Source of the DNA: Acidobacteriota bacterium
GTDB taxonomy: Bacteria; Acidobacteriota; Vicinamibacteria; Vicinamibacterales; JAHECP01
Length of the DNA stretch: 64,000 nt
Reading direction: 5' to 3'
NCBI GenBank assembly: GCA_024641665.1
Contig: JAHECP010000008.1
Coordinates: 1 to 64,000, forward strand
Both the position numbers and the translations under genes were made by a program. Shown here one piece after another: positions 45,938 through 64,000 of this stretch (within the stretch, counting starts at the first letter, position 1; every line of letters begins with the position of its first letter). A model generated the notes under the pieces. The model made no database searches. It saw only the letters and a list, made by a program, of their open reading frames with translations, and had not been told where the DNA came from.

Positions 45938-46228
45938 CTACGCGCCCTCGAGGAAGTCGGGCATCTTCTCGCCGTCGCGGAGCCGCACGTGCGCCTTCTT
46001 CCAGTCCGGCCGCTGGCCCGCGTACCGGCCCTGCCGCTTGATCTTGCCGTGCGCGATCGACGTGCGCACGGCGGCGACCTTGGTGCCGAGCAGCTGCTCG
46101 ACGGCCCGCTTGATCTCCACCTTCGTCGCGCCGACGGCCACCTCGAACACCATGGTCTGCGCCTCTTCGCGCAGCCCGGTCGTCTTCTCGGTGATGAGCG
46201 GCCGGCGGATCACATCGGTCAGCTTCAT
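45938..46228 (-). CDS. rplW: 50S ribosomal protein L23 (uL23)
   Basis: 96 aa; docking site for signal recognition particle and trigger factor at the exit. IRRPLITEKTTGLREEAQTMVFEV and TKVEIKRAVEQLLGTKV are diagnostic. ATG 46228 overlaps the rplD stop (ATGA). Confidence 0.96.
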   Translation of the reverse strand: MKLTDVIRRPLITEKTTGLREEAQTMVFEVAVGATKVEIKRAVEQLLGTKVAAVRTSIAHGKIKRQGRYAGQRPDWKKAHVRLRDGEKMPDFLEGA

Positions 46229-46857
46229 GACGCCAGCACCTCCTGCAGGCGCTCCAGGGCGGCCTGCGTGGCCACCACGCGCGTGGTGTCCATCACGTCG
46301 CGCGCCGTCACCGCCCGGGCCGCGACCAGGCGCACGCCCGTCAGGTTGCGCGTCGCGAGCGCCAGCGCGCTGTCCGGCCGCACGTCGATGAGCAGGGTCT
46401 TGCCCGTGCCCGGCGCCATCCCGAGCTGCGTGAGCAGCGCCACCGCCTGCTTCGTCTTGGTCTCGGCGAGCGCCAGCCGGTCGACCACCGTCACCGCGCC
46501 GTCCCGCATCTTCTGCGCCAGCGCGGCGCGCAGCGCGCCGCGCGTGACCTTGCGGGGCAGCCGGTAGGCGTAGTCGCGCGGCTGCGGCCCGAACACCGTG
46601 CCGCCCTTGCGCCACAGCGGGTTCCGGATCTCGCCCACGCGCGCCCGGCCCGTGCCCTTCTGGCGCCAGGGCTTGCGCCCGCTGCCGCTCACGAGCGCCC
46701 GGTTCTTGGTCGCGTGCGTGCCGCGCCGCTCGCTCGCGTTCTGCTGCACGACCGCTTCCCAGACGAGGTCGAGCTTGGGACGGCCGCCGAAGACCTCGTC
46801 GTTCAGGTCCAGCGACCCGACCTTCTCGTTCTGCGCGTTGACAACGTCTAGCTGCAT
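46225..46857 (-). CDS. rplD: 50S ribosomal protein L4 (uL4)
   Basis: 210 aa; exit tunnel constriction and, in E. coli, autoregulator of the S10 operon. GSGRKPWRQKGTGRARVGEIRNP-type loop (parts GRKPWRQKGTGRAR) and VFGPQPRDYAYRLPRK are present. ATG 46857 was chosen; the longer frame runs back into rplC. Confidence 0.96.
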   Translation of the reverse strand: MQLDVVNAQNEKVGSLDLNDEVFGGRPKLDLVWEAVVQQNASERRGTHATKNRALVSGSGRKPWRQKGTGRARVGEIRNPLWRKGGTVFGPQPRDYAYRLPRKVTRGALRAALAQKMRDGAVTVVDRLALAETKTKQAVALLTQLGMAPGTGKTLLIDVRPDSALALATRNLTGVRLVAARAVTARDVMDTTRVVATQAALERLQEVLAS

Positions 46858-46907
46858 GTTCGTCTCCGGCCGTTCGCCGCCCGCATCGCCCGGGCCGCGC
46901 GCGTCGG

Positions 46908-47591
46908 CTAGCGCTTGCCGCCCTTCGGCTTCTCCACCTGCGGCACCGTCACGCGCCGCGGCGCCACCGCCTTGCGCACCACGAGGTAGCCGCCCGGCGC
47001 GCCCGGCACGGCGCCGCTGACCACGAGCAGGTGGTTCTCGGTGTCGATCCGGACGACCTTGACGTTCCGCACCGTCACGCGGTCCCCGCCCATCCGGCCG
47101 GCGGCGCGCATGCCCTTGACGACGCGCGACGGATAGGACGAGGCGCCGATCGAGCCCGGCGCCCGGTGGAACATCGAGCCGTGGGTCGCCGCGCCGCCCC
47201 GGAAATGGTGGCGCCTGATGACGCCCTGGAAGCCCTTGCCGCGGCTCGTCCCGATGACGTCCACCTGGTCGCCGTCGGCGAAGACCGCCGACACCAGCAC
47301 CTGGTCGCCCGCCTTGGTCGGCTCGCCGCCCGGCGCCACCGCCACCTCGCGCCGCACGCGCGTCGGCGGGACGTTCGCCTTCTTGAAGTGACCGGCCGTG
47401 GGCTTGTTGACCCGGGCGGGTCGCTCCTCGACCAGGCCGAGCTGCACCGCCTGGTACCCGTCGGCGTCCACGGTCTTGGCCTGCACGACGACGCACGGCC
47501 CGGCCTTGATGACCGTCGCGGGCGTGACGACCCCGTCCTTGTCGAAGACTTGCGTCATGCCGACCTTCTTGCCGATGATGCCTGTGACCAT
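46908..47591 (-). CDS. rplC: 50S ribosomal protein L3 (uL3)
   Basis: 227 aa assembly initiator reaching the peptidyl transferase centre. [20 protein letters not shown] start, [19 protein letters not shown] and [14 protein letters not shown] loop. 117 bases after rpsJ with repeats in the gap. Confidence 0.97.
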   Translation of the reverse strand: MVTGIIGKKVGMTQVFDKDGVVTPATVIKAGPCVVVQAKTVDADGYQAVQLGLVEERPARVNKPTAGHFKKANVPPTRVRREVAVAPGGEPTKAGDQVLVSAVFADGDQVDVIGTSRGKGFQGVIRRHHFRGGAATHGSMFHRAPGSIGASSYPSRVVKGMRAAGRMGGDRVTVRNVKVVRIDTENHLLVVSGAVPGAPGGYLVVRKAVAPRRVTVPQVEKPKGGKR

Positions 47592-47633
47592 CTCACGTTC
47601 TCTCCCGCCTCCGCCAAGGCTGCGGCGGGGCCG

Positions 47634-47703
47634 CCGAAGCTCGACGAGCGAAGGCGCCGGGGCTCGGGACTCGGGGCTCGGGAGCCCTGAGCCGTGAGCC
47701 GTA
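47634..47703. repeat. Second copy of CCGAAGCTCG repeat with GAGCCGTGAGCC word (rpsJ-rplC)
   Basis: CCGAAGCTCGACGAGCGAAG at 47634-47653 (compare 43301), three GGGGCTCGGG-type units at 47658-47683, and GAGCCGTGAGCCG at 47690-47702. Same pair of families as the rpsC-rplP spacer, in altered arrangement. Confidence 0.7.
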
Positions 47704-47708
47704 CGCGC

Positions 47709-48044
47709 CTACTTGTGCTCCTTGCCGAACGCCTTGATCTCGACGTCCACGCCCGCCGGCAGATCCAGCTTCATCAGTGCGTCCACGGTCTGCGGGGTCG
47801 GCTCGAAGATGTCGATCAGGCGCTTGTGCGTCCGGATCTCGAACTGCTCGCGCGACTTTTTGTCGACGTGCGGCGAGCGGAGCACGGTCCACTTGTTCTT
47901 CTCGGTCGGGAGCGGAATCGGCCCGGCCAGCCGGGCGCCGGTGCGCTTGGCCGTCTCCACGATCTCCGAGGTCGACTGGTCGAGCACCCGGTAGTCGTAC
48001 GCCTTGAGCCGGATGCGGATCTTGTCGCTGAATGCTGTCGCCAT
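47709..48044 (-). CDS. rpsJ: 30S ribosomal protein S10 (uS10)
   Basis: 111 aa; 30S head protein and NusE antitermination factor. [17 protein letters not shown] and [24 protein letters not shown] in parts are typical. Directly follows fusA (36 bases), with no tuf between, so str and S10 gene sets are joined. Confidence 0.97.
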   Translation of the reverse strand: MATAFSDKIRIRLKAYDYRVLDQSTSEIVETAKRTGARLAGPIPLPTEKNKWTVLRSPHVDKKSREQFEIRTHKRLIDIFEPTPQTVDALMKLDLPAGVDVEIKAFGKEHK

Positions 48045-48080
48045 CGTTCGTCATCCCCGGCGCACGTCTGAACACGTGCG

Positions 48081-50186
<2,106 letters not shown>

Positions 50187-50212
50187 CCGACTCGTGTCTT
50201 TCGTGTCCTTGT

Positions 50213-50237
50213 AGGGGCGACCTGCCAGGTCGCCCCT
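50213..50237. repeat. AGGGGCGACCT palindrome (rpsG-fusA)
   Basis: Perfect 11-bp arms AGGGGCGACCT / AGGTCGCCCCT with a 3-base loop. It starts about 5 bases beyond the rpsG stop. The word resembles highly iterated palindromes known from cyanobacterial and other genomes. Confidence 0.75.
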
Positions 50238-50242
50238 CCCGC

Positions 50243-50716
50243 CTACCAGCGATAGTGGGCGAAGGCCTTGTTCGCCTCCGCCATCCGGTGCGTGTCTTCC
50301 CGCTTCTTCACCGCGCCGCCGCGCAGGTTCGCCGCGTCCATGAACTCGTTGGCCAGCTTCTCCTGCATCGTCTTGCCGTCGCCGCGCGACCGCGCGTAGC
50401 TGACCAGCCAGCGGATGCTCAGCGAGAGCCGGCGGTTCGGGTTGACCTCGATCGGCACCTGGTAGTTCGACCCGCCCACCCGCCGCGACTTGACCTCGAG
50501 CGACGGCTTGACGTTGTCGATCGCCTTCTTGAAGACCTTCACGGGATCGTCGCCGGTCTTCTCCTTGATGATGTCGAGGCTGCCGTACATGATCCGCTCG
50601 GCGGTGCTCCGCTTGCCGCCCTGCATCACCGTGTTGATGAACTTGCTCACCAACGCGCTGTTGTAGATCGGGTCGGCCGGAGCCTCGCGCTTGGGAACCT
50701 CGCGTCTGCGTGGCAT
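50243..50716 (-). CDS. rpsG: 30S ribosomal protein S7 (uS7)
   Basis: 157 aa; organises the 3' domain of 16S rRNA and contacts E-site t[55 protein letters not shown]. In E. coli it represses the str operon. 27 bases after rpsL. Confidence 0.97.
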   Translation of the reverse strand: MPRRREVPKREAPADPIYNSALVSKFINTVMQGGKRSTAERIMYGSLDIIKEKTGDDPVKVFKKAIDNVKPSLEVKSRRVGGSNYQVPIEVNPNRRLSLSIRWLVSYARSRGDGKTMQEKLANEFMDAANLRGGAVKKREDTHRMAEANKAFAHYRW

Positions 50717-50743
50717 AACGTCAATCCCTCGGACTTCAGGCGC

Positions 50744-51118
50744 CTACGCCTTCGGCCGCTTGGCGCCGTACTTCGAACGAGCCTGCTTGCGCCCCTGCAC
50801 GCCGACCGCGTCCAGGGTCCCGCGCACCACGTGGTAGCGCACGCCCGGCAGGTCCTTCACACGGCCTCCGCGGATGAGCACCAGCGAGTGCTCCTGGAGG
50901 TTATGCCCCACGCCGGGAATGTAGGTCGTCACCTCGATGCCGTTGGTGAGCCGGACCCGCGCCACCTTGCGCAGCGCCGAGTTCGGCTTCTTCGGCGTCT
51001 GGGTGAACACGCGGACGCAGACGCCGCGCTTCTGCGGGCTGTCCTGCAGCGCCGGGCTCTTCGTCTTGCTCAGCACGCGCGCGCGTCCCTTGCGGACCAG
51101 CTGACTGATCGTCGGCAC
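50744..51118 (-). CDS. rpsL: 30S ribosomal protein S12 (uS12)
   Basis: 124 aa; decoding accuracy. [10 protein letters not shown] start, [11 protein letters not shown] with the lysine linked to streptomycin sensitivity, [29 protein letters not shown] 51118 (PTISQLV) gives the usual length and has GGAG five bases upstream. GTG 51124 is a close alternative; the longer frame to 51223 is not family-like. First of the str genes, about 300 bases from a candidate promoter. Confidence 0.95.
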   Translation of the reverse strand: MPTISQLVRKGRARVLSKTKSPALQDSPQKRGVCVRVFTQTPKKPNSALRKVARVRLTNGIEVTTYIPGVGHNLQEHSLVLIRGGRVKDLPGVRYHVVRGTLDAVGVQGRKQARSKYGAKRPKA

Positions 51119-51425
51119 GTTCACTCCACTGCGGATCGCACGTCGCAACACGCGACGCGCGTCCGCGTCGTCCAATGACGAACAACCAACTGCGGGCAGC
51201 GGGCGCGACGGCCCCGCCGCCATCCGCGGCTGGCTGGCTCCGGGCCTGGAAAATCCGCACGCAGCGGACCTTGGCGCCCGGAAGCAGACTGACCCTATTC
51301 GTGTGTTGTCGTCTGGCGGCGATACCGGCGGCGACGCCCGCGGACCCCGCTCACAAGGAAGCCGGCGGCTTCACATGGACGGCGTGGAGCCAGATAGGGT
51401 GTCCTGACTCCAACAGAACCTTACG

Positions 51426-51454
51426 AGAGTAACACAACTCCTTCGGCCTGGCAA
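51426..51454 (-). promoter_or_regulatory. Candidate sigma70 promoter for rpsL-led operon
   Basis: Minus strand TTGCCA (51449-51454), 17-base spacer, TACTCT (51426-51431). Predicted start near 51419, so the rpsL leader would be about 300 bases, long enough for regulatory structure. The -35 is 5/6 and the -10 has only the three most conserved bases. Confidence 0.4.
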
Positions 51455-51503
51455 CTTACGGGGACCTTCCCCCCTCTTGACAAACCCCGGAACCCGTGGC
51501 TAA

Positions 51504-51526
51504 CTGTATACGTAGAATATATACAG
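51504..51526 (+). promoter_or_regulatory. YtrA/GntR operator-like palindrome
   Basis: CTGTATA and TATACAG arms, perfect, 9 bases apart. Arms of this GTATA...TATAC type are known for YtrA-subfamily GntR repressors, and the first gene of the module is such a regulator. A TTGACA box lies 22 bases upstream, so bound repressor would cover the -10 area. Autoregulation is inferred. Confidence 0.65.
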
Positions 51527-51580
51527 ACAGCACAGAAGTAACGGAATTCACGCTGTCTGGAGGCCGCCCCGACCACGACC

Positions 51581-51958
51581 ATGCGCATCCTGATCTCGAA
51601 CGCCTCGCCCGACCCGATTTACGAGCAGATCGTGCGCCAGATCAAGGGCCAAATCATCGCGGGCGACCTCGCCGAGGCCGCCCCCCTGCCCTCGATTCGC
51701 AAGCTCGCCCACGAGCTCCAGATCAGCGTCATCACGACCAAACGGGCCTACGAGGAGCTGGAGAAGGAAGGCCTCATCGACACGGTCGGCGGCAAGGGCA
51801 CGTTCGTGGCCGCCCAGAACCCGGAGTTCCTGCGCGAGAAGCGCATGAAGCTGGTCGAGGGCAAGCTCGCCGAGGCCGTCGGCGAGGCCCGGACCCTCGG
51901 CGTCGGCTACCAGGAGCTGCGCGAGATGCTGCGGCTCCTGTGCGAGGAGGAGTCGTGA
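51581..51958 (+). CDS. GntR-family (YtrA-type) transcriptional regulator
   Basis: 125 aa. Winged helix-turn-helix of the GntR type (PIYEQIVRQIKGQIIAGDL, LPSIRKLAHELQISVITTKRAYEELEKEG in parts) followed by only a short C-terminal dimerisation helix, the mark of the YtrA subfamily, which control adjacent ABC transporters. First gene of a plus-strand operon; its stop overlaps the next GTG (GTGA). Inducer unknown; relatives often respond to cell-wall or membrane stress, but nothing here shows this. Confidence 0.92.
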   Translation: MRILISNASPDPIYEQIVRQIKGQIIAGDLAEAAPLPSIRKLAHELQISVITTKRAYEELEKEGLIDTVGGKGTFVAAQNPEFLREKRMKLVEGKLAEAVGEARTLGVGYQELREMLRLLCEEES

Positions 51959-52824
51959 CGAACCAGGCCCTCGAGGTCACCGGCCTGCGGAAGCGCTACA
52001 AGGGGTTCGCGCTCAAGGACGTCACCTTCAGCCTGCCCCGGGGGTACGTGATGGGGCTCGTCGGGCCGAACGGCGCGGGCAAGACCACCATCATCAAGCT
52101 CATCATGAACCTCGTCCGTCGGGAGGCCGGCGAGATTCGCGTCTTCGGCCTCGACAACCGCCGCGACGAGGCCGCCGTCAAGGCGCGCATCGGGTTCGTC
52201 TACGACGAGCCGGGCTTCCACCAGGACGTGACGCTCGCCGACACCAAACGCGCCATCGCCCCCTTCTACCGTCGGTGGAACGAGCGGCTCTTCCAGGATC
52301 TCGCGCGCCGGTTCGAGCTGCCGCTCCGCCACAAGGTGAAGACGCTGTCCCAGGGCATGCTCACCAAGTTCGCCCTGGCGCTGGCGCTGGCCCATGAGGC
52401 CGACCTGCTCATCCTCGACGAGCCCACCTCCGGGCTCGACCCGGTCTTTCGCCGCGAGCTGTTGCACGGGCTGTCCGGCCTGCTGCAGAACGAGGAGACG
52501 TCGATCCTCTTCTCCACCCACATCACGACCGACCTCGAGCGCATCGCCGACTACGTGACCGTCCTCCGCGACGGTGCCGTCGCGCTCACGGCGAGCCGCG
52601 ACGAGCTGCGCGAGCGCTGGGCCATCGTCCGGGGCGGCGACGAGGCCCTGGCGGCGCTCGCGCCGCCGCTCTGGCGGGGCGTCCGTCGCCACGCGTACGG
52701 CGTGGACGTCCTCACCTCGGACGTGGAGGCCGCCCGCCGCACCTGCGGCACGGGCGCGGTCATCGACCGCGCGTCGCTCGACGACGTGGTGGTGCTGCTC
52801 GACCGCGAGGTGCCCCATGCGTGA
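51955..52824 (+). CDS. ABC transporter ATPase, first pair
   Basis: 289 aa. Walker A GPNGAGKTT, signature LSQGMLTKF, Walker B LLILDEPTSGLDP, H loop STHIT. A C-terminal region of about 80 residues follows the core. Start GTG 51955 overlaps the regulator stop; the end overlaps the permease gene by 8 bases. Strongly similar to the second ATPase in this operon (53501), so the pair arose by duplication. Exported substrate unknown. Confidence 0.92.
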   Translation: MTNQALEVTGLRKRYKGFALKDVTFSLPRGYVMGLVGPNGAGKTTIIKLIMNLVRREAGEIRVFGLDNRRDEAAVKARIGFVYDEPGFHQDVTLADTKRAIAPFYRRWNERLFQDLARRFELPLRHKVKTLSQGMLTKFALALALAHEADLLILDEPTSGLDPVFRRELLHGLSGLLQNEETSILFSTHITTDLERIADYVTVLRDGAVALTASRDELRERWAIVRGGDEALAALAPPLWRGVRRHAYGVDVLTSDVEAARRTCGTGAVIDRASLDDVVVLLDREVPHA

Positions 52825-53488
52825 GCTCATCTGGCGGGACTTCGTCCTGAACCGGAACGCCATCCTCGCGAACCTGCTCGTCTTCACCGCGTTCCTCGGC
52901 TACGCGGCCTGGGACGAGGCGTCGCCGGGCGCTTACATCTTCTTTGCCGCCATCATGTTCTCGGTCGTGCCGATCATGATCGTGACCCGCGAGGAGAAGT
53001 TCAAGGCGATGCGGCTGGGCTGCAGCCTCCCGGTCACGCGCCGGGGCGTCGTGCGGGCGCGTTACGTCCTGTCGCTCGGCTTCGGCGTCGCCGGCATCCT
53101 GCTGGCGCTGTCGCTGGGGGCGGCGATATCGTCCTCGAGCCTCGACGTCTCCACGCTCCTCGGGCCCCGCGAGCTCCTGATCGCGCTCACGCTCGTCACG
53201 CTCATCGTCTCGCTGCTGCTGCCCTTCACGCTGCGGTTTGGGGCCATGGGCCTCATCATCATGATGGTGGCGCTGCAGGTCCTGGGCTCGGTGCTCCTGA
53301 TCGTCGCCCAGATCACGCGGTCCTCGGCCGACAAGCGGGTCGCGGCGGCCGTCGCCGGCGCCGTGCGCTCGGTGGCCGTGGCGCTCGGCGAGCCCGCGTT
53401 CAGCCTGCTCGTGCTCGGCGGTCTCGCGCTCGTCGTCGCCGTGTCGTACGTGGTGGCGGTGCACGTCTTCGAGCGGCGTGAGCTGTAG
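52817..53488 (+). CDS. ABC-2-like permease, first pair
   Basis: 223 aa, six hydrophobic helices. The N-terminal RDFVLNRNAILANLLVF and TREEKFKAMRLGCSLPVTRR segments resemble the ABC2_membrane family that accompanies YtrA-type operons. ATG 52817 is within the end of the ATPase gene (8-base overlap). Ends EVF-like with ERREL. Presumed partner of the ATPase at 51955. Confidence 0.85.
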   Translation: MRELIWRDFVLNRNAILANLLVFTAFLGYAAWDEASPGAYIFFAAIMFSVVPIMIVTREEKFKAMRLGCSLPVTRRGVVRARYVLSLGFGVAGILLALSLGAAISSSSLDVSTLLGPRELLIALTLVTLIVSLLLPFTLRFGAMGLIIMMVALQVLGSVLLIVAQITRSSADKRVAAAVAGAVRSVAVALGEPAFSLLVLGGLALVVAVSYVVAVHVFERREL

Positions 53489-53500
53489 CGGAACGACGCC

Positions 53501-54394
53501 ATGGAACCCATCCTCGAGCTCCGGCACGTGACGAAGGCCTACGAGGGGTTCACCCTCGAGGACGTGTCCTTCGCCCTGCCGCGCGGCTACATCATGGGCC
53601 TCATCGGCCCCAACGGCGCGGGCAAGACGACGATCGTGAAGTCGATCCTGAACCTCGTCCGGATCGACGGAGGCGAGATCCGCGTGGCGGGGCTCGATCA
53701 CCGCCGCGACGAGGTGGACGTCCGCTCGCGCATCGGCTTCGTGCACGAGAACCCGCGCTTCCACGACGCCCTCACCGTCGAGCGGGCGGCCGCCGTCATC
53801 GCACCGTTCTACCCGACGTGGGACCGCGCCGAGTTCGGCCGGCTGGCGGCCGAGTTCGGCCTGCCGCGCCGCCAGCGCGTCCGCACGCTGTCGCGGGGCC
53901 AGCGCACGCGCTTCGCCCTGGCCGTCGCGCTTGCGCACCGCGCCGAGCTGCTGCTCCTCGACGAGCCCAGCTCGGGGCTGGACCCCGTCTTCCGCCGCGA
54001 GCTGCTGGACCGGCTCTCCGGCGTCATCGAGGGCGGCCACACCTCGGTGCTCTTCTCGACCCACATCACCGCCGACCTCGACAGGATTGCCGACTACGTG
54101 ACGTTCGTTCGGCAGGGCCGCCTCGTCTTCTCGGCCGCCAAGGACGACGTGCGCGAGCGGTGGGTCCTCGTCAAGGGCGGCACGGAGCTGCTGACCGACG
54201 AGGTGCGGGCGCGGCTGGCCGGCATCGTCGTCCACGAGTTCGGATTCACCGCGCTCACCGGCGACCTCGCGGGCCTGCGTGCGCTGCTGGCCGGCGCCCA
54301 GCTGGTCGTCGAGCCCGCGACGCTCGAGGACGTGCTCTTCTACACCGGCCGGAGGGCACACGACGATCTGAGGCTGTATGACGACCGACGCTGA
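53501..54394 (+). CDS. ABC transporter ATPase, second pair
   Basis: 297 aa with Walker A GPNGAGKTT, signature LSRGQRTRF, LLLLDEPSSGLDP and STHIT. Clear paralogue of the ATPase at 51955 (shared GLDPVFRRELL and RIADYVTFVR/RIADYVTVLR stretches). Overlaps the next gene by 17 bases. The two ATPases may form separate transporters or a heterodimer. Confidence 0.92.
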   Translation: MEPILELRHVTKAYEGFTLEDVSFALPRGYIMGLIGPNGAGKTTIVKSILNLVRIDGGEIRVAGLDHRRDEVDVRSRIGFVHENPRFHDALTVERAAAVIAPFYPTWDRAEFGRLAAEFGLPRRQRVRTLSRGQRTRFALAVALAHRAELLLLDEPSSGLDPVFRRELLDRLSGVIEGGHTSVLFSTHITADLDRIADYVTFVRQGRLVFSAAKDDVRERWVLVKGGTELLTDEVRARLAGIVVHEFGFTALTGDLAGLRALLAGAQLVVEPATLEDVLFYTGRRAHDDLRLYDDRR

Positions 54395-55121
54395 AGGTGC
54401 CGCGCGCGCGGAAACGGCCCGGGGCGTATGGGCCCTGCTCCGCAAGGACCTGCGCGTGTTCGACACGCGCGACGCCGCGGTGTTCCTGGCGCTCTACGTG
54501 CTCGTCGGCGCGCAGGTCGCACGGTGGGACGAGGCGTTCTTCTGGGTCGGCGTCGGGCTGGCCGGAGGGCTCGTGGCGATCGTCCCGATCGTCGAATGGC
54601 TGCTCGAGGCCGATCGCCTGCTGGGCAGCCTGCCCGTGCGGCGCTCCACCATCGTCATCGCGCGCTACGTGTCGGCGGCGGTAGCCTGCGCCGTGGCGGC
54701 CGGCTTCTGGATGGCCGGCGGCCGTCTGCTCGTGCCGCTCCTGTCGCCGGCGCGAACCGGCCCGGCGATGTGGGAAAGCCTCGACGGCGTGCTCACGTTC
54801 TTCGTGGTCACGACGGGGCTGGTGGCGATCTTCCTGCCGCTGTACTTCCGCCTGGCCCTGGGGCGCGCCAGCATGGCCTTCGGCGCCGTTTACCTGGCGC
54901 TCTGCGTCGGCTCGAGCGCGATCGCGCGGGCGGCGGGCGCGGCGACCGCCCCGAGACTGGCGCTGGCGCCGCCGAGCAGCCTCGTGCGCCTGGGCGTGGA
55001 CGCCCTCGTGGCGAGGCTGGGAGCGCCGGCGGCCACCGCGCTGATTGTCGCCGGTCTCGCCGCGTTGCTGTCCTTCTCCGGCTGGCTCGCGGTGAAGGGC
55101 TTCGAGCGGCGGGACCTCTGA
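54378..55121 (+). CDS. ABC-2-like permease, second pair
   Basis: 247 aa with about six membrane helices. LLRKDLRVFDTRDAAVFLALYV start and LLEADRLLGSLPVRRSTIVIARYV, in parts, match the layout of the first permease (both have SLPV-RR), and both end with an FERRxL tail, so the operon is a duplicated ATPase-permease unit. Function not determinable. 17 bases before the following small gene. Confidence 0.85.
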   Translation: MTTDAEGAARAETARGVWALLRKDLRVFDTRDAAVFLALYVLVGAQVARWDEAFFWVGVGLAGGLVAIVPIVEWLLEADRLLGSLPVRRSTIVIARYVSAAVACAVAAGFWMAGGRLLVPLLSPARTGPAMWESLDGVLTFFVVTTGLVAIFLPLYFRLALGRASMAFGAVYLALCVGSSAIARAAGAATAPRLALAPPSSLVRLGVDALVARLGAPAATALIVAGLAALLSFSGWLAVKGFERRDL

Positions 55122-55138
55122 GCCACCGGGTGGATACG

Positions 55139-55339
55139 ATGACGATCCGCGGGACGGCGGCTGGACTCGGCGGCGCGCTCGCGGCAGGCGCCGCGCTCGT
55201 GGCGGGCGCGACCGTCTGGCTCGTCGTGCACGATCCGCTCGGCGCCGCGCACGCCGTCGGCGAAGACGACCTGCGCGGGCTCGTGCTGGCGGCCGCCCGG
55301 CTGCTGGTCCAGGCCCTCACCCGCCTGCTGCGCGTCTGA
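55139..55339 (+). CDS. Small membrane protein, unknown
   Basis: 66 aa. One hydrophobic stretch ([20 protein letters not shown]) then a short amphipathic tail ([18 protein letters not shown]). No family recognised. It begins 17 bases after the permease stop and reads in the operon direction, with a weak ribosome site. Could be a transporter accessory subunit, or not a gene. Confidence 0.5.
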   Translation: MTIRGTAAGLGGALAAGAALVAGATVWLVVHDPLGAAHAVGEDDLRGLVLAAARLLVQALTRLLRV

Positions 55340-55394
55340 CGGTCGGGCGACGGCTGGTTGGATGGCGGCCGGCACGGCCGTCCGGAGACACGAA

Positions 55395-55426
55395 GAGGGC
55401 GGCGATTGTCGTCGATCGCCGCCCTC
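55395..55426. terminator. Bidirectional terminator hairpin
   Basis: Perfect 12-bp stem (GAGGGCGGCGAT / ATCGCCGCCCTC) with an 8-base loop, between the ends of the plus-strand ABC module and the minus-strand rpoC. It probably ends both transcripts; flanking T runs are poor. Confidence 0.65.
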
Positions 55427-55465
55427 GATGCTTCGGAACGACCGGGACCGGCGCCCGGACCTCCC

Positions 55466-59656
<4,191 letters not shown>

Positions 59657-59873
59657 AATCTTGTGGCTCGTGGGGCCCCACCCCCACTCGCCGCGACCTC
59701 GCGCCTTCGCGCTCGGTCGCAGCCGCAGGCGCTGCTGAGTCAGCGCCTGCCAGGGTTACCACCCGCGGGCAGCACCGCCGCCCGATTCTCATGCTCGCCG
59801 ATCGACCGGACGGCACGCCCGCCCGGCGTCTGGTCTCCGGCCCCCGGCCCCCGGCCTCCGGCCTTCCCAGCCG
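59657..59873. other. rpoB-rpoC spacer with hairpins
   Basis: 217 bases, long for rpoB-rpoC. It holds a perfect 9-bp hairpin (59726-59749, arms CAGGCGCTG / CAGCGCCTG), the palindrome GTGGGGCCCCAC (59670-59681) also seen in R2 elements, and a GGCCCCC-repeat tract near 59837-59866. No gene. Confidence 0.6.

Positions 59874-64000
<4,127 letters not shown>

Larger units (their letters stand above)
51119..51580. other. Divergent control region between rpsL and the YtrA-ABC module
   Basis: About 460 bases without a gene. It holds a candidate minus-strand promoter for the str genes (51426-51454), a plus-strand TTGACA (51477-51482) and a palindromic operator (51504-51526). Between 51125 and 51420 I see no open frame with family features; this is probably the rpsL leader. 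Confidence 0.6.

Noticed and set aside
50213-50237. Transcription terminator between rpsG and fusA
   Set aside because: No T run follows and the genes belong to one operon; better described as a palindromic repeat.

Overview
The window is a GC-rich bacterial chromosome segment with almost no non-coding space. It holds two conserved blocks that both run on the minus strand, type IVa pilus genes (about 1-22.8 kb) and the rpoBC-str-S10-spc-alpha ribosomal superoperon (31-64 kb). Between them lies a plus-strand block (24.1-31.1 kb). The pil order pilB-pilT-pilC-pilS-pilR-pilA, the soil-type pilins, the four-cysteine forms of several ribosomal proteins and a cysteine-rich insertion in RpoB suggest an Acidobacteriota-like organism, perhaps Vicinamibacteria. 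That assignment is inference from gene content, not a database result. No rRNA, tRNA, CRISPR array, integrase or intact insertion sequence was seen.

Pilus region, read in the direction of transcription (high to low coordinates). pilB, pilT and pilC start from a good sigma70-type promoter and are followed by pilS and pilR. A consensus sigma54 promoter then drives the main pilin gene, followed by two more pilin-like genes, one a recent tandem duplicate with its terminator. Next come a VKOR-DsbA disulfide-forming fusion, an ABC ATPase and permease, a TPR protein, the prepilin peptidase pilD and an orphan histidine kinase. A second consensus sigma54 site precedes the minor pilin operon fimT-pilV-pilW-pilX-pilY1. 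PilS/PilR plus sigma54 therefore plausibly control both the fibre subunit and the initiating minor pilins. The VKOR-DsbA protein plausibly forms the single disulfide predicted in each pilin.

Plus-strand block. It has a YIP1-family membrane protein, a MacA/HlyD-type adaptor, two MacB/FtsX-type permeases without their own ATPase, and an EF-G-like GTPase (EF-G2) whose switch II catalytic histidine is replaced. A TraF/PorV-like outer membrane protein is divergent to it. EF-G2 runs head-on into rplQ with only 2 bp between the stop codons.

Ribosomal superoperon. The order is rpoB (5' end outside the window), rpoC, then rpsL-rpsG-fusA, rpsJ-rplC-rplD-rplW-rplB-rpsS-rplV-rpsC-rplP-rpmC-rpsQ, rplN-rplX-rplE-rpsN-rpsH-rplF-rplR-rpsE-rpmD-rplO-secY-adk-map-infA-rpmJ and rpsM-rpsK-rpsD-rpoA-rplQ. 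There is no tuf after fusA. A plus-strand five-gene module (YtrA-type GntR regulator, two ABC ATPase/permease pairs, one small membrane protein) sits between rpoC and rpsL, with its own operator-like palindrome.

The most unusual feature is the intercistronic DNA. At least six families of short repeats and palindromes occupy spacers inside the pil, efflux and ribosomal operons. One is a roughly 94-bp double-hairpin element found at least four times in the same orientation relative to transcription, sometimes supplying the stop codon of the preceding gene. Also notable are a 13-bp operator-like palindrome shared by the pilA and pilB upstream regions and the predicted zinc-binding insertion in RpoB.
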